Shown here: piece after piece, positions 11,223-19,556 of the stretch
Numbering within the stretch: the stretch's first letter is position 1
Layout of the letters: each line of letters begins with the position of its first letter
Assembly (NCBI RefSeq): GCF_026339875.1
Contig: NZ_JAPEPZ010000001.1
Span: 8,990,001 to 9,054,000 of the forward strand
Length of the DNA stretch: 64,000 nucleotides
Origin: Streptomyces sp. NBC_01571
GTDB lineage: Bacteria > Actinomycetota > Actinomycetes > Streptomycetales > Streptomycetaceae
Reading direction: 5' to 3'
The notes under the pieces: model-generated
Told to the model about the DNA's origin: nothing
The model's database searches: none
Seen by the model: only the letters and a program-made list of their open reading frames with translations
Translations under genes and position numbers: made by a program

Positions 11223-13004
11223 ATGGAGAATTCTGTGTCCCCCACCGTGATCAGCAGACGCCGGGCCCTGACGGCGGCGGGCGGAGTGCTGGCCGGTGCC
11301 GCCCTCGCGGCGCACGCGGTACCCGCCTTCGCGGCCGGGTCGTCGGACGCGGACGCGATCGTCGTCGGCGGCGGGCTCGCCGGGCTGGTCGCGACGGCCG
11401 AACTGGCCGCCGCGGGCCGCAAGGTACTGCTTCTGGACCAGGAACCCGAGACCAACCTGGGCGGACAGGCCTTCTGGTCCTTCGGCGGTCTCTTCCTGGT
11501 CGACTCCGACGAGCAGCGTCTGATGGGCATCAAGGACTCCCAGGAACTGGCGTGGCAGGACTGGCTCGGGGCGGCCGGATTCGACCGCGGCGTCGCAGAC
11601 CCGACCGGCCAGGACCACTGGGGCCGCAAGTGGGCCGAGGCGTACGTGGACTTCGCCTCGGGGGAGAAGCGGTCCTGGCTCTACGGGCTGGGCGTGCGGT
11701 GGTTCCCGATCGTGGGCTGGGCGGAGCGCGGCGGCGGGCTCGCGGACGGGCACGGGAACTCGGTACCCCGCTTCCATGTCACCTGGGGAACCGGTCCCGC
11801 CGTGGTCGAGCCGTTCGAGAAGCGGGTACGGGCCGCGGTCGCGGACGGGAAGGTGACCTTCAGGTTCCGGCACCGCGTCGACGAGATCGTGCGCACCGGC
11901 GGCACCGTGACGGGGGTCCGGGGCGCGGTCCTCGAACCGAGCACCGCGGCGCGCGGCAAGGCCAGTTCGCGCACGGTGGTCGGAGACTTCGAACTCCGCG
12001 CTCCGGTCGTGATCGTCACCTCGGGAGGCATCGGCGCCAACCACGACCTCGTGCGGCAGAACTGGCCGGCCCGGCTCGGCACCCCACCCAAGTTCATGGT
12101 CACCGGTGTGCCGGCCCACGTGGACGGCCGGATGCTCGGGATCACCGAGGCGGCGGGCGGGCGCATCGTCAACCCCGACCGCATGTGGCACTACACGGAG
12201 GGTCTCAGGAACTACGACCCGATCTGGGCCAACCACGGCATCCGTATCCTGCCGGGACCGTCGTCGATGTGGTTCGACGCCACCGGCAAACGCTTCTCCG
12301 CCCCCGACCTCCCCGGCTACGACACCCTCCACACGCTCAAGTCGATCACCGACACGGGCTATGACTACTCCTGGTTCGTGACCACGCAGAAGATCATCGC
12401 GAAGGAGTTCGCGCTCTCCGGCTCGGAGCAGAACCCGGACCTCACCAACAAGGACGTCTGGATGCTGCTCTCGCGCATCTGGCAGACCCCCGAGCCGATC
12501 GAGAAGTTCAAGAAGAACGGGGTCGACTTCGTCGTCGCCGCCACGCTGTCCGAACTGGTCACCGGCATGAACAAGCTGACCGGTGACGGACTGATCGATC
12601 TCACCGACCTCAAGCGGCAGATCGACGCGCGGGACCGGGAGATCGACAACCCCTACACCAAGGACGTCCAGGTGATGGGGATCCGCAACGCGCTCGCCTA
12701 CACCGGGGACTCGCTCAGCCGCACCGCGCCGATCCACAAGATCCTGGACGCCGGCGCCGGCCCGCTGATCGCCGTACGGCTCAACATCCTCACCCGCAAG
12801 ACCCTGGGCGGTCTGCAGACGGATCTCTCCGGCCGCGTCCTGGACGCCGGCGGCACCGCGATTCCCGGTCTGTACGCGGCCGGTGAGGTCGCGGGATTCG
12901 GCGGCGGGGGAGTGCACGGATACCGCTCGCTGGAAGGCACCTTCCTGGGTGGCTGCCTGTTCTCCGGACGACAGGCGGGACGGGCGGCGGCCGCCGCGAT
13001 CTGA
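11223..13004 (+). CDS. Secreted FAD-binding dehydrogenase (fumarate reductase/KstD-like fold)
   Basis: 593 residues. The N-terminus has a twin-arginine signal (SRRRALTAAGG, residues 11-21, then an Ala-rich core ending AFAA). It is followed by an FAD Rossmann motif GGGLAGL at 49-55 and a later GGGGVHGYRSLEGTFLGG block that completes FAD binding. The fold is that of fumarate reductase-type flavoproteins and 3-ketosteroid dehydrogenases, but no substrate can be named. GGAAGG lies six bases before the ATG. It would act outside the membrane or in the wall space, where an electron partner is needed; none is encoded alongside. Confidence 0.82.
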   Translation: MENSVSPTVISRRRALTAAGGVLAGAALAAHAVPAFAAGSSDADAIVVGGGLAGLVATAELAAAGRKVLLLDQEPETNLGGQAFWSFGGLFLVDSDEQRLMGIKDSQELAWQDWLGAAGFDRGVADPTGQDHWGRKWAEAYVDFASGEKRSWLYGLGVRWFPIVGWAERGGGLADGHGNSVPRFHVTWGTGPAVVEPFEKRVRAAVADGKVTFRFRHRVDEIVRTGGTVTGVRGAVLEPSTAARGKASSRTVVGDFELRAPVVIVTSGGIGANHDLVRQNWPARLGTPPKFMVTGVPAHVDGRMLGITEAAGGRIVNPDRMWHYTEGLRNYDPIWANHGIRILPGPSSMWFDATGKRFSAPDLPGYDTLHTLKSITDTGYDYSWFVTTQKIIAKEFALSGSEQNPDLTNKDVWMLLSRIWQTPEPIEKFKKNGVDFVVAATLSELVTGMNKLTGDGLIDLTDLKRQIDARDREIDNPYTKDVQVMGIRNALAYTGDSLSRTAPIHKILDAGAGPLIAVRLNILTRKTLGGLQTDLSGRVLDAGGTAIPGLYAAGEVAGFGGGGVHGYRSLEGTFLGGCLFSGRQAGRAAAAAI

Positions 13005-13699
13005 AACCCGGCTTACGGATCGCCGGAGGCGACCTACCGGCGGTCCGTACGCCGGCCCGCCGCCGGTCCACCGGCGATCCCTACGTCGGCCCGCCGCCGG
13101 TCCCGTGCCCGCCGTCGACCTGCCGGCGGCCAGTATGGAGCTCCGCCGCCTGTCCGTACGCCAGCCTGCAGCCGGTCCCGTGCCCGCTGTCGACCTGTCG
13201 GCGGCCGGTATGGCGGTCCACCGCCTGTCCGCCGCCTGTCCGCCGCCGGTCCGCGACCGACTCGCCGCCGGTCCGTCCGGCGGTCTGGACGTCGAGGGCG
13301 GGTCGGCCGCGGGTCGGCGTACAAAACGCCACACGCACCGCCGCAGGACCGGTCCGCGAGGCGTTCTGTGCGCCGGTCCGTCCGGCAGTCCGCGCGGCGG
13401 TCTGGACGTGGTGTCTCCGGCGTCCCGTGCGCGGGCCCGTCCGGCGGTCCGCGCGGCGGTGTCTCCCACAGTTCCTACACGGTCGGTCCGGTCCGGCGTG
13501 TTCCGGAGGCGGATCTCGTGGACCGGGGGCGCGCGCGGGTGCGCGGAGCGCGGGGCGCCACGTCCATGCGGCCGATCGGCGGTGGCTGTGCGACTAAGGG
13601 AACCGCGATCGGGAAATGGCATTCCCGGAGCCCTTGCCGCCGGCTCGCACGGACGCGGCGGCAGGAACGGCTCCACCCCCACGAAACGCAGGAGTGCCC
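13005..13699. repeat. Gene-free 695-bp region with degenerate 75-bp-period repeat
   Basis: No credible gene on either strand. Two 60-base blocks, 13097-13156 and 13172-13231, match at all but about seven positions with a 75-base period. The rest, to about 13475, is made of variants of the words CCGCCGGTCC and GGCGGTCTGGACGT. Long open frames exist here only because of the GC-rich words. The last 15 bases hold the AGGAG site of the aldo/keto reductase gene. Confidence 0.7.
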
Positions 13700-14668
13700 A
13701 TGCAGTACGTGAAGCTCGGTTCGACGGGACTGGACGTGTCCCGGATCTGCCTCGGCTGCATGAGTTTCGGGGTGCCCGGCCGGGGGACCCACGAGTGGAC
13801 CCTCGACGACGAGGCGTCCCGCCCGCTGATCCGCCGGGCACTGGAGGCCGGCATCACCTTCTTCGACACGGCGAACGTCTACTCCGACGGCACCAGCGAG
13901 GAGATCGTCGGCCGCGCGCTCGCGGAGTTCGCCCGCCGCGACGAGATCGTCATCGCCACCAAGGTCAACGGCGCGATGCACGAGGGCCCCAACGCGCGCG
14001 GTCTGTCCCGCAAGGCCGTCATGACAGAGATCGACAACAGTCTGCGCAGGCTGGGCACCGACTACGTGGACCTCTACCAGATCCACCGCTTCGATCCCGC
14101 CACGCCCGTCGAGGAGACGATGGAGGCCCTGCACGACGTCGTGAAGGCGGGCAAGGCCCGTTACATCGGGGCGAGTTCGATGTACGCCTGGGAGTTCTCC
14201 AAGGCGCAGTACACGGCCCTGCTGCACGGCTGGACGCGGTTCGTGTCGATGCAGAACCACTACAACCTCCTCTACCGCGAGGAGGAGCGCGAGATGCTGC
14301 CGCTCTGCGCGGACCAGGGCGTCGGCGTGCTGCCCTGGAGCCCGCTCGCGCGAGGCCGTCTCACCCGCGCCTGGGACGTCACCACCGAGCGCAGCAGGAC
14401 CGACGAGTTCGGCAGGAAGCTCTACCAGGAGGGTGACCGGGACATCGTCGACGCGGTCGGCCGGATCGCCGCCGAGCGTGACGTCCCGCGCGCCCGGATC
14501 GCCCTCGCCTGGCTGCTGCGCGGCAGCACCGTGACCGCTCCCATCATCGGCGCCACGAGGGCGGGGCACGTCGACGACGCGGTGGCCGCCCTCGACGTGG
14601 AACTCACCGAGAAGGAGGTAGAGGAACTGGAACGGCCGTACACGCCCCGGGCGATCAGCGGTCACTGA
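13700..14668 (+). CDS. Aldo/keto reductase
   Basis: 322 residues. An NADPH-dependent TIM-barrel oxidoreductase of the aldo/keto reductase superfamily. The catalytic tetrad is visible in order: Asp in FFDTANVY, Tyr of the same block, Lys in VIATKVN and His in LYQIHRFD. A late IIGATRAGHVDDAV segment matches the cofactor phosphate-binding region. ATG with AGGAG seven bases upstream; the frame is open further left without a better start. It is a lone gene; the physiological carbonyl substrate is not predictable. Confidence 0.88.
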   Translation: MQYVKLGSTGLDVSRICLGCMSFGVPGRGTHEWTLDDEASRPLIRRALEAGITFFDTANVYSDGTSEEIVGRALAEFARRDEIVIATKVNGAMHEGPNARGLSRKAVMTEIDNSLRRLGTDYVDLYQIHRFDPATPVEETMEALHDVVKAGKARYIGASSMYAWEFSKAQYTALLHGWTRFVSMQNHYNLLYREEEREMLPLCADQGVGVLPWSPLARGRLTRAWDVTTERSRTDEFGRKLYQEGDRDIVDAVGRIAAERDVPRARIALAWLLRGSTVTAPIIGATRAGHVDDAVAALDVELTEKEVEELERPYTPRAISGH

Positions 14669-14787
14669 TCCACGGGCCCGATCCGTTCGCCACGCAAATC
14701 TCTCATCGGGCAAAAGTAATGCGCACATGAGCGGCTCCGGGTGGCTGGTGAATCCGGTGCCGCCGTCGCAAACAGGCGGACGACGGA

Positions 14788-14807
14788 TATTGGGAGCGCT
14801 CCCAATA
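14788..14807. promoter_or_regulatory. CebR-type operator palindrome
   Basis: A perfect 20-bp palindrome centred on TGGGAGCGCTCCCA (14791-14804). This core is the established CebR box, bound by the LacI-family cellobiose/cellotriose repressor CebR in Streptomyces. No cellobiose transporter or beta-glucosidase gene is nearby. The next plus-strand gene starts 430 bases downstream and encodes a membrane protein with a ricin-type lectin domain. Confidence 0.6.
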
Positions 14808-14948
14808 GAGGGCGGCCTATGCGCGGCCAACACCGCCGGTCGACCGGGTGAAGGTCCTTCCCGCCTGGGGGCCTCGCGAGGCTGGTGCCGCGCACGGCGC
14901 CCCAGGGGAAGGCCGGGGGATTTCTGTTTTTCTTTTGCGGACGCTTCT

Positions 14949-14965
14949 ATTGACGTTTCGTCAAT
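14949..14965. promoter_or_regulatory. Inverted repeat ATTGACG-TTT-CGTCAAT
   Basis: A perfect 7-bp inverted repeat with a 3-base spacer, in an A/T-rich patch about 270 bases before the ricin-domain gene. The spacing fits a homodimeric regulator site; the protein is unknown. Confidence 0.4.
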
Positions 14966-15235
14966 CCCGGTCGCGCCAGGTGGAATGCGGAAAACGAGAG
15001 GATCGCTTGTTTCGGCAAGGTCCGCTGTGCAAAGGTGTGCCTTGTTGGCGTGCAGACAATATTTACTTCCTTCTGTGCGTGCACGGTGTGGCCGCCCGCC
15101 TGCTTCCTGAGAGCCTTCGAAGTGGGTGTTTGCGGCGACACGGTCCCCCCATGGGCAGCCCCTCGCCTGACCCGGCGAGCCGCCTGCCTATTGGTATGGA
15201 CTAATTCATGCGTTGCCTTTGGGAGGAAAGCGGAC

Positions 15236-17146
15236 GTGAATGACCCCGCCCTGTCTCAGTCCCCGGAATCCGCTCGCTTGTTCGAGATATCGGATGAGCG
15301 ACTGGCGGCCGAACTGAAGATGAGCTCGGGGAACACGCCCGCGCACCACCCCGTCGGCGAACTCCTCGACCGCCACTGGGAAGCGGTCTTCGGCTACGCG
15401 CGGCTGTGCACCAACGGCGTGCGTCCCGCCGGAATCCTCACCACGGGGGCATTCACCCGACTGTTCGGCGAATCCCTGCGGCAGACCGGACCGACGGCGG
15501 CCTGGCGGCCGCAGCTGCTCGTCACCGTGCGCCGCATGACCGCCGAATGGCTCGCGGACCAGCGGCGGGAATCGCTCCACCCCGAGCTGCTGGCCGGTCC
15601 GGACGGCGAGGAGCGCGTCGTGGCGCGGCTCCTTCCGCCGGAGGGCAGGCGACTGCTGTCCCGCGCGTTCCAGCGACTTCCGGAGGCAGGTCGTTGCCTG
15701 CTCTGGCACGCCGAGGTCGAGTCCGAACAACTGGCCCTGCCCGCAGCGCTGTTGGGCATCCGCGAGGACGCCGCCCTCGTCGAGCTGGCACGGGCCCGTG
15801 AACGCCTGCGTGAGGGCTGCCTGGAGATCCATCGCGAACTGGCCCCCGAGGAGGAGTGCCGCCAGTACCACCGCATGCTGGACGTGTCGCTGCGGCGCGG
15901 CGGTGACGACCTCGACCCCGATCTGCGCCGGCACATGGGCCGCTGCCGCCACTGCCGTTACACCGCCGACCAGTTGAACCATTTCAACGGCGAACTCGCC
16001 CTGCCACTGGCCGAGTCCGTACTCGGCTGGGGTGCCGAGGCCTATCTCGCCTCCCGTCCCGGACGCGCCGTCGCGATCGTGGAGGTGACGGGCGACGCGC
16101 CCGGCGACTCCGGCGTTCACGCCGCCCCTCATTTCCCCGGCGACGCTCCGCTCCCGCCGAGCCGGCCGCCGCGAGTGGCGCCGCGCGGCCAGTCGGCCAC
16201 CGACTCGCGCCGGGCGACGCACAAGGCACCCCGGCGTTCGCCCGGCCGCCGCAACATCGCGCTGGCCGCACTGACCGCGAGCGGCCTGATCCTGGTCCCG
16301 CTGGCCCTGTGGGCGGCCCAGGGCTCGGACGGCACCGCCGAGAACGCCGGGCCTACTGGCAGGCCGAGTTCGGGCCCCGTCAAGGCACCCGGTGCGAAGC
16401 CGTCCTGGATAGGCGACACGTCGAACGGCACCGTGCGTGGCCGGTTGCGCAACCTCAAGACCGGGCTGTGTGTCGGCATCGTCGGCGAGAGGCTCGTGAA
16501 GGGGGCCGAGACGGCACTCACCTCGTGCTCCTCCGCCGCTGCGCAGGAATGGTCGTACGAGGCGGACGGGGTGCTGCGCGACGTCGCCGACCCGGGCCTG
16601 TGTCTCGACTCCCACCTCGGCTACTCGATCCAACTGGCGCCCTGCACCGGAGAGTCCGGCTCGACCGGCAAGAACGTGCGCTACGACTTCACCCTTCAGG
16701 GGGAGCTGGTGCCCCGAGGCAACCAGGACCTGGCCCTCACCCCCGCCGCCACCAACGGCACGGGAGCCCTGGTCCTCAAGCTCCGCAAGGACCAGGCCGT
16801 CCAGCACTGGACCCTGGACACCTCGTCGCCCTCGCTCCAGATGGCGGCGGTGAACTGGGACGCCGACGGATCGGCCACCGCGCCCGTGACCCGGGAACCC
16901 ACCGGGGCCTCGCGGTCGGGTACGCCGAACGGCGCGCCCGGCCCCTCGGCCGGGCCGTCGACGTCCGCGGGCGACCCCTCCGCCCCGAGTCCCACGTCGT
17001 CCTGCTCCCCGTACGACTGCCCGCCGGCGAACAGCCAGTACGACAACCCGGGATACGGCGACGGCGACTCCTGGGGGAACGGCGGCTACGGATACGGCGG
17101 TTACGGCGGCTACGGGTCCGGAGGCGGCTGGGGCGGCCGTCACTGA
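15236..17146 (+). CDS. Sigma-like / zinc-finger / transmembrane / ricin-lectin fusion protein
   Basis: 636 residues. The first ~230 resemble ECF sigma regions 2 and 4 (LLDRHWEAVFGYARLCTNG; later a LPEAGR...LLGIREDAALVELARARERLREGC helix pair). A putative zinc motif HMGRCRHC (HxxxCxxC), as in zinc-binding anti-sigma domains, follows near residue 230. A basic stretch and one membrane helix (NIALAALTASGLILVPLALWA, about 337-361) come next, then a beta-trefoil RICIN domain (about 395-530, with GKxxCLD-type repeats LCVGI, LCLDS and QHWTLD). The tail is Gly/Tyr rich. GTG start chosen for GGAGGAAA ten bases upstream. Inference: a lectin outside, a transcription-like domain inside. Whether the sigma-like part still binds polymerase is unknown. 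Confidence 0.7.
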   Translation: MNDPALSQSPESARLFEISDERLAAELKMSSGNTPAHHPVGELLDRHWEAVFGYARLCTNGVRPAGILTTGAFTRLFGESLRQTGPTAAWRPQLLVTVRRMTAEWLADQRRESLHPELLAGPDGEERVVARLLPPEGRRLLSRAFQRLPEAGRCLLWHAEVESEQLALPAALLGIREDAALVELARARERLREGCLEIHRELAPEEECRQYHRMLDVSLRRGGDDLDPDLRRHMGRCRHCRYTADQLNHFNGELALPLAESVLGWGAEAYLASRPGRAVAIVEVTGDAPGDSGVHAAPHFPGDAPLPPSRPPRVAPRGQSATDSRRATHKAPRRSPGRRNIALAALTASGLILVPLALWAAQGSDGTAENAGPTGRPSSGPVKAPGAKPSWIGDTSNGTVRGRLRNLKTGLCVGIVGERLVKGAETALTSCSSAAAQEWSYEADGVLRDVADPGLCLDSHLGYSIQLAPCTGESGSTGKNVRYDFTLQGELVPRGNQDLALTPAATNGTGALVLKLRKDQAVQHWTLDTSSPSLQMAAVNWDADGSATAPVTREPTGASRSGTPNGAPGPSAGPSTSAGDPSAPSPTSSCSPYDCPPANSQYDNPGYGDGDSWGNGGYGYGGYGGYGSGGGWGGRH

Positions 17147-17228
17147 CGCCGTTCCCCGCGGTCCCGCCCCCGGGGCTCGCACCGGCCGGGGCCGACCCCC
17201 GGGCCCGGACCGCCTTCGCCACGAGACG

Positions 17229-18488
17229 TCACGACGCCGCGGTGGCCGACCCCGCGGTGGCCGAAGCGGAGGCGGCCGTGCCCAGGAACTCCGCCCAGCC
17301 GCCGAGGGGGGACCGTCCGGGATCGAGCGTGCGCAGCTTGCGCAGCACCGCGGGGTCCTGGACCTCCAGCCACTCCACGAGTTGGCGGAACGAGACCAGG
17401 CGTACCTCGTCGTGCCCGGCTATCCGCTCGATGGCCTCTTCCACGGCGTCCATGTATATGCCCCCGTTCCACCGTTCGAAGTGGTTGCCGACGAAGAAGG
17501 GGGCCCGGTTGCTCTCGTAGGCCCGGCGGAAGCCGGCGAGATAGCTGTCGCGGGCCTGCGCGCGCCAGGCGTCGTACTGGGCACGGTCACCGAGCGGGTT
17601 GGCGTTCGACTGGTTGGCCATCAGGTTGTAGTCCATGGACAGGACCTGGAAAGTGTGGCCGGGGAACGGGATGGACTGCAGCGGGAAGTCCCAGACACGG
17701 CCGTTCTGGACTTTGCCGGGCCACATCTGGAGGCCGCCGGGGCAACTGGCGTCGTACTTCCATCCGAGGGCGGCGGCCGTCGGCAGCAGGTTGGACTGCC
17801 CCTCAAGACACGGGGTGCGGCCGCCGATCAGCTCCTTGTCGTAGTCGAAGGGGAGCGGTTCGAGATCGGTGAAGCCGGTGTTGGTCTTCCACCCGGTGAC
17901 GAACTTCTTCGCCTGGTCGATCTCGCTGCGCCACTCGGCGGGGGACCAGCGGCGCACCCCGTCCGCGCCGCAGAAGTGACCGTTGAAGTGGGTGCCGATC
18001 TCGTGCCCCTCCAGCCAGGCGCCCCGGATCTGCTGAAGTGTCGCGTGGATGTGCCGGTCGGAGAGGTAGCCGATCGCGGAGGCGCCCACCGGGTGCTGCG
18101 GCGGGCTGTACAGGTGCTTCTTCGACTCGGGCAGCGTGTAGATGCCGCTGAGGAAGAACGTCATCGACGCGCCGTGGTCGGCGGCGACTTTGCGGAACCG
18201 TGAGAACAGCTTGTTGCTGAGCTCGCCCGCACCGTCCCAGGAGAACACCACGAACTGCGGCGGACGCTCGCCGGGCTTCAGCCGCTCGGCCTTCGGCTGC
18301 TTGGGCTGGGCCCCCGTGTCGGCGGTGGAACCGTCGCCGATGAGCCGGGGCCGCGGGGTCGCGTCCTTCACCCGCCCCTTGCCGTCGCTGCCCACCGACC
18401 AGTCGTGCGCCGAGCAGGCGGAGAGCGCCCCGAGCGCTCCCGCCGCGGCCGTCGTGGTCAGCAGACGCCTGCGTGAGATGCCGGTCAT
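17229..18488 (-). CDS. Polysaccharide-deacetylase-like lipoprotein
   Basis: 419 residues. The N-terminus SRRRLLTTTAAAGALGALSAC combines a twin-arginine signal with a lipobox, so the mature protein is anchored outside the membrane by a lipidated Cys. The body shows polysaccharide-deacetylase landmarks: FVVFSWDGAGE in place of the usual TFDDG, and HEIGTHFNGH, whose spaced histidines suit a metal site. The family removes acetyl groups from cell-wall or chitin-type glycans; the altered first motif makes activity uncertain. The tail is low complexity Ala/Ser/Thr. The DUF4232 lipoprotein gene lies 230 bases upstream on the same strand. Confidence 0.72.
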   Translation of the reverse strand: MTGISRRRLLTTTAAAGALGALSACSAHDWSVGSDGKGRVKDATPRPRLIGDGSTADTGAQPKQPKAERLKPGERPPQFVVFSWDGAGELSNKLFSRFRKVAADHGASMTFFLSGIYTLPESKKHLYSPPQHPVGASAIGYLSDRHIHATLQQIRGAWLEGHEIGTHFNGHFCGADGVRRWSPAEWRSEIDQAKKFVTGWKTNTGFTDLEPLPFDYDKELIGGRTPCLEGQSNLLPTAAALGWKYDASCPGGLQMWPGKVQNGRVWDFPLQSIPFPGHTFQVLSMDYNLMANQSNANPLGDRAQYDAWRAQARDSYLAGFRRAYESNRAPFFVGNHFERWNGGIYMDAVEEAIERIAGHDEVRLVSFRQLVEWLEVQDPAVLRKLRTLDPGRSPLGGWAEFLGTAASASATAGSATAAS

Positions 18489-18719
18489 GATGAACCCCCG
18501 ATGTCCTCGATACCGCTCCCGCGCCGGGCCGGAGCTTCCGTTCCCGCGACGCGCCGCCCTGCCGGCAGGTGCGTCAAACGGTGTGATGCGCGGATGTCCG
18601 GGAAAGGTCGCCGGCGGGGGGACGTGTTGCCGTTCCGTGACAAACCCCGCCGGTCCGCGGACGGACGGCGGGGCGGACAGCGGCGGGGTGGACAGCCGGG
18701 AGCGGCGAGGCGGGAGGGG

Positions 18720-19436
18720 TCAGGCGCCGGTACCGGCCCGGACGACCGCCAGGGAGACCGAGGAGGAGTTCCCGGACACCGGGACCTTGCCGCCCTTCCA
18801 GACCGCCTTGAGCGGGTCGCGCTCGTCGGGCGGTGTGACGACCAGCGACGCCGGCGTGGCCGTGTGCGCCCCGCTGATCTCCGGGTTGGAGAACGTCAGG
18901 CCGGCCCACGCGCTCTGCCCGGGGGCCAGCGTGACCGTGGTCGGCGACCCGGGGGAGCGCTTCGGGTCGGGCCCGAGCTGCTTGCCCGACGCGTCCACGA
19001 AGGCCGCCCCGGGGTAGCCGCGCAGGGTGCAGGTGCGGTGGGAGGTGTTGGTGAGGACGACGGGGAAGTTCTCCTGGCCCGCGCCCGGGTCGTTGGCGCC
19101 GACCGAGGCGCGCAGTTCGGAGGTGTGGCAACGGGTGCTCGCCGCACCGCTTCCCGCCGACGCCGTGGTTGACGCCGTGGCCGAGCCCGGCACCGGTGCC
19201 GATGTCCTGCCGCCGCCGGCCGACGCCGTACTGGTGGCGGAGCCGTCCGGGGTCGTGTCACCGGAGGCCGGCTGCGCCGTGCCGGGGAGTTTCTGCGGCG
19301 TGCCGCCCGTGCCGCTGTCGGTCCCGCAGGCCGAGAGCGTGCCCAGCAGCGCGATACCCGCGACCACCGCCGCCCAGTGTGCGGGGGAGGACGTACGGCG
19401 TACCGGAACCTCGTCGCCGTGCCGGAAGGTCGCCAT
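18720..19436 (-). CDS. DUF4232 lipoprotein
   Basis: 238 residues. The signal peptide ends in the lipobox LSAC, then a long Thr/Ser/Ala/Gly linker (about 40-95) leads to a C-terminal DUF4232 domain. That domain starts at CHTSELRASV and contains VVLTNTSHRTCTLRGYPGAAF, the conserved core with two Cys. DUF4232 proteins are common secreted actinobacterial lipoproteins of unknown role. The gene lies between the deacetylase-like lipoprotein and the Ser/Thr kinase on the same strand, with gaps over 100 bases on both sides. Separate transcription is therefore likely. Confidence 0.85.
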   Translation of the reverse strand: MATFRHGDEVPVRRTSSPAHWAAVVAGIALLGTLSACGTDSGTGGTPQKLPGTAQPASGDTTPDGSATSTASAGGGRTSAPVPGSATASTTASAGSGAASTRCHTSELRASVGANDPGAGQENFPVVLTNTSHRTCTLRGYPGAAFVDASGKQLGPDPKRSPGSPTTVTLAPGQSAWAGLTFSNPEISGAHTATPASLVVTPPDERDPLKAVWKGGKVPVSGNSSSVSLAVVRAGTGA

Positions 19437-19556
19437 GTCAACACTCCTTCGAATTCAGCGCACGCCGTGACGCGTGCGTACGGCGCTCCGTGCTCCGTCA
19501 CCACTGTCCGATGCGCACCGGCCGGAAAAAGTTCGCCAGTCCGGCACGTCTTCTCG

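Larger units (their letters stand above)
14669..15235. other. Gene-free 567-bp regulatory-looking region
   Basis: No convincing gene. It contains a 20-bp perfect palindrome (14788-14807) and a second dyad (14949-14965), both listed separately. The stretch 14920-15080 is notably more A/T-rich than its flanks. GGAGGAAA just before 15236 is the ribosome site of the ricin-domain protein. The region probably carries that gene's promoter and control sites. Confidence 0.55.

Noticed and set aside
11196-13841. An 881-codon minus-strand open frame
   Set aside because: Antisense to the FAD dehydrogenase and running through the repeat desert; no family features or ribosome site.
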